Of a stretch of 21,028 nucleotides of DNA, positions 19,593-21,028 are shown piece after piece. The translations under genes and the position numbers were made by a program. The notes under the pieces are model-generated. The model did no database searches and was not told the DNA's origin. It saw only the letters and a program-made list of their open reading frames with translations. Each line of letters starts with the position of its first letter. Position 1 is the first letter of the stretch. The DNA is from a virus: the IMG/VR virus record IMGVR_UViG_3300042887_000702, positions 1-21,028 of that record; one strand, written 5' to 3'.

Positions 19593-20000
19593 CTAGTCTG
19601 AGTAACAAAGTATGATGAACTCTGCTGAGAAATAGTTTACATCACCAGCGGACACTTCACCATAATTGCGAACTTCTGACACTCTAACGTCATATGCTTT
19701 GCCGCCAAGTGTCTTATCTGATTCTATGGCACGTTTGATTGAGTTCGATCCCGTAGATGAAACCCACGAATCGAGGCTATCTTGTCCCGTTCTTTCTGAA
19801 ACTCTGCTAACTAATAACAGAACAGAAAAACTATATGTTGTCATACCACCGTGAAAGGCCTCATCATAAGTTACAGATTGCGGTAAAACAATTGCAACTG
19901 GTGGCTTAGGATCGTCAGGAACTTTCGCCGCAGTTCTTAGTCCCGTAATCGTTGAAAGGTTTGTTGCCAGTCCCGTTCTTAGTTCTGCTACTGATGCCAT
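19593..20000 (-). CDS. Tail terminator-like protein
   Basis: 135 residues. A helical head (VAELRTGLATNLSTITGLRT) leads to PPVAIVLPQSVTYDEAFHGG and the strand YSFSVLLLVSRVSERTGQDS, then a helix-rich middle and a C-terminal strand (YFSAEFIILCY). This is the alpha/beta layout of tail terminators that cap the tube and join it to the head. It sits between the head-tail connector and the major tail gene, as expected. It starts by TAATG overlap. Confidence 0.78.
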   Translation of the reverse strand: MASVAELRTGLATNLSTITGLRTAAKVPDDPKPPVAIVLPQSVTYDEAFHGGMTTYSFSVLLLVSRVSERTGQDSLDSWVSSTGSNSIKRAIESDKTLGGKAYDVRVSEVRNYGEVSAGDVNYFSAEFIILCYSD

Positions 20001-20605
20001 TATGCAAAGTTTCTAGTTGATCGATACGGCGCAATCAATTGCTCAACATCAGGGTCAAGGTAACGGCTAACGCGTACCGCGCCCATATCGCCAAAGCCTG
20101 CAACGCCAAGTGGTGAATCTAAACGCTTAAACAAACGTGAGGATTGAATTACACAAGCCTGCGTGATTGCGATCGGGACAGCAGGCCATCCAAAGACAGC
20201 AGTTAACTTTATTAAGTTCTGCCCGCCTGCAACTGGGAAAAGATAATCCTCAACGGCGCGAATCCTTGTGTAAGGAACAGAAAGACCATCTGTGTATCCG
20301 TTGCTTGGTTCTAGTTGGTAATCGGTAACTTTGAAAGTTGTATCGAATACGCCGTCAGCAGCAGATGAAGTTTGTAATGTGATTGCAGTTCCCGCAATAT
20401 CATCGATCTGAACAACATAAGAATCCTCTGCCGCGTAGTAACGCGTGGCAGTTCCAGATGAGTAGAAAGAACGCATTGCGAATCCATCGATTGCGCGTGA
20501 GGCAGATTCAACCGCCATCTCGATTAAAGTATCATCGAGATTGTCCGTTATCCGCATCGCAGATTTTACTTGTGCCAATGTTGCATAGCCATTTGTGATT
20601 GCCAT
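20000..20605 (-). CDS. Head-tail connector (HK97 gp6-like adaptor)
   Basis: 201 residues. The N-terminal helices TLAQVKSAMRITDNLDDTLI and EMAVESASRAIDGFA are the adaptor signature; a beta-rich insert follows (TATRYYAAEDSYVVQIDDI), then a long helix PIAITQACVIQSSRLFKRLD and the terminal SPLGVAGFGDMGAVRVSR block, ending DPDVEQLIAPYR. The last segment is typical of connectors that contact the portal ring. GGGAGCAAA precedes the ATG, and a -10-like TAGAAT lies 23 bases before it. Confidence 0.88.
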   Translation of the reverse strand: MAITNGYATLAQVKSAMRITDNLDDTLIEMAVESASRAIDGFAMRSFYSSGTATRYYAAEDSYVVQIDDIAGTAITLQTSSAADGVFDTTFKVTDYQLEPSNGYTDGLSVPYTRIRAVEDYLFPVAGGQNLIKLTAVFGWPAVPIAITQACVIQSSRLFKRLDSPLGVAGFGDMGAVRVSRYLDPDVEQLIAPYRSTRNFA

Positions 20606-20640
20606 TTTGCTCCCTGAGTCTTTACCTATTCTATGACAGA
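20606..20640 (-). promoter_or_regulatory. Candidate promoter of the tail operon
   Basis: Between the terminator and the head-tail connector only 35 bases remain. They contain TAGAAT (20628-20633), a good -10 match, and GGGAGC (20609-20614), a ribosome site. A -35 element would fall in the terminator's T tract and is not convincing. Without it the tail genes would depend on read-through. Confidence 0.45.
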
Positions 20641-20669
20641 CAAAAAGAAAACCCCCGATAAATCGGGGG
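20641..20669 (-). terminator. Intrinsic terminator upstream of the tail operon
   Basis: CCCCCGA and TCGGGGG (20652-20658 and 20663-20669) form a perfect 7-bp GC-rich stem with a 4-base loop. On the minus strand TTTTCTTTTTG follows. It ends the unit containing the gene stopping at 20685. This is the strongest terminator-like structure in the window. Confidence 0.88.
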
Positions 20670-20684
20670 CTGTCTTTTCTCTCT

Positions 20685-21028
20685 CTAGTATGTATTGTTC
20701 TTGATTCTTTTCTGAACCTTTTTTTCTAGTTCTGCAAGGATTGTTCCTACTGACAAGTGACGCTTTTCGGAAAGTGCGATTGCTACTCTTTCCATTTCGT
20801 TACGAATCTTTGCGCAACCCTCTGTTCCCCATTCGTTCTTGTATGAATCCTTGGCTAACTTCTCGCCTGCTTCTGCGAACCAAAGTTCTGCGGCGCGTTC
20901 TGTCTTTAGTTCCTTGCTCTGACGGATTGCCCAGAGTTCTGAAACGATTAGTTCTGATCCGTCTGCGGTTGGTCGCTTTGCAATCTTTTCTGCTTTCTTA
21001 GCATCGCGCTCTGCCTTGGCTTCTGCCT
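20685..21028 (-). CDS. C-terminal part of a charged helical protein (cut by window edge)
   Basis: 113 residues are visible and end in TAG. Not recognised. The first part is a Lys/Glu/Ala-rich stretch (KAERDAKKAEKIAKRP) suggesting coiled coil, followed by DGSELIVSELWAIRQSKELK, then KDSYKNEWGTEGCAKIRNEM and a basic helical tail (AELEKKVQKRIKN). It lies just upstream of the connector but is separated from it by a terminator, so it may not be a capsid protein in the usual sense; a scaffold, regulatory or late accessory protein are all possible. Start and domain order are outside the window. Confidence 0.72.
   Translation of the reverse strand, partial: AEAKAERDAKKAEKIAKRPTADGSELIVSELWAIRQSKELKTERAAELWFAEAGEKLAKDSYKNEWGTEGCAKIRNEMERVAIALSEKRHLSVGTILAELEKKVQKRIKNNTY

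Noticed and set aside
1-21028. CRISPR array, insertion sequence, integrase or attachment site
   Set aside because: No evenly spaced repeats, no transposase or recombinase motif and no terminal inverted repeats were found by eye.

Overview
This window is a densely packed piece of a tailed-phage (siphovirus) genome or prophage. Every supported gene lies on the minus strand, so transcription runs from high to low coordinates. Two WhiB-family iron-sulfur regulators, which are essentially confined to Actinobacteria and their phages, point to an actinobacterial host. Base composition is mid-GC (about 45% by eye) rather than the high GC of most actinophages. That fits phages of freshwater, streamlined Actinobacteria (acI/Nanopelagicales-like), but the host assignment is inference.

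Layout in transcription order. (1) 21028-20641: the C-terminal part of an unrecognised helical protein, closed by a strong terminator, then a -10-like box. (2) 20605-12928: connector and tail genes: gp6-like head-tail connector, tail terminator, major tail protein, tail assembly chaperone with a CCCAAAA -1 frameshift site, gp10-like protein, tape measure, minor tail protein, and two tandem copies of a receptor-binding-like protein plus small helical protein module. (3) 12918-11605: lysis region with a holin-like protein, an M23 peptidase, a beta-rich protein and a membrane/coiled-coil protein. (4) 11562-9849: a small regulator-like protein, a calcineurin-type phosphoesterase and two tiny genes, ended by a 10-bp-stem terminator. 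(5) 9672-2648: early/replication genes, including a ribbon-helix-helix protein, a winged-helix replication protein, a G39P-like helicase loader, two WhiB proteins, a Rad52-like annealing protein, RusA, SSB, zinc-ribbon proteins and an HNH nuclease, with many very small genes. (6) 2638-2084: an HslV/proteasome-beta-like Ntn hydrolase followed by a second HNH protein. (7) 1591-1: a ParB-like protein, a CmoA-like carboxy-SAM synthase and a C5-cytosine DNA methyltransferase (cut by the window edge), in one tightly coupled cluster.

The most interesting point is cluster 7. A CmoA homologue makes carboxy-S-adenosylmethionine in bacteria, where its known use is CmoB-dependent tRNA wobble modification. 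Here no CmoB is visible; instead the gene abuts a cytosine-C5 DNA methyltransferase with no spacer (TAA then ATG). I infer that the pair may place a carboxymethyl group on cytosine in phage DNA, giving a hypermodified genome resistant to host restriction. The ParB-like protein upstream is stop-start coupled to the same unit. No portal, terminase, capsid, integrase, polymerase, tRNA gene or CRISPR array is visible in the window.

Translation signals are consistent across the window: many junctions are TAATG or ATGA stop-start overlaps, others have GGAG-type Shine-Dalgarno sites, and three genes with neither have TANNNT exactly six bases before ATG, suggesting leaderless transcripts. Several start codons were moved from the longest possible reading frame to these sites.
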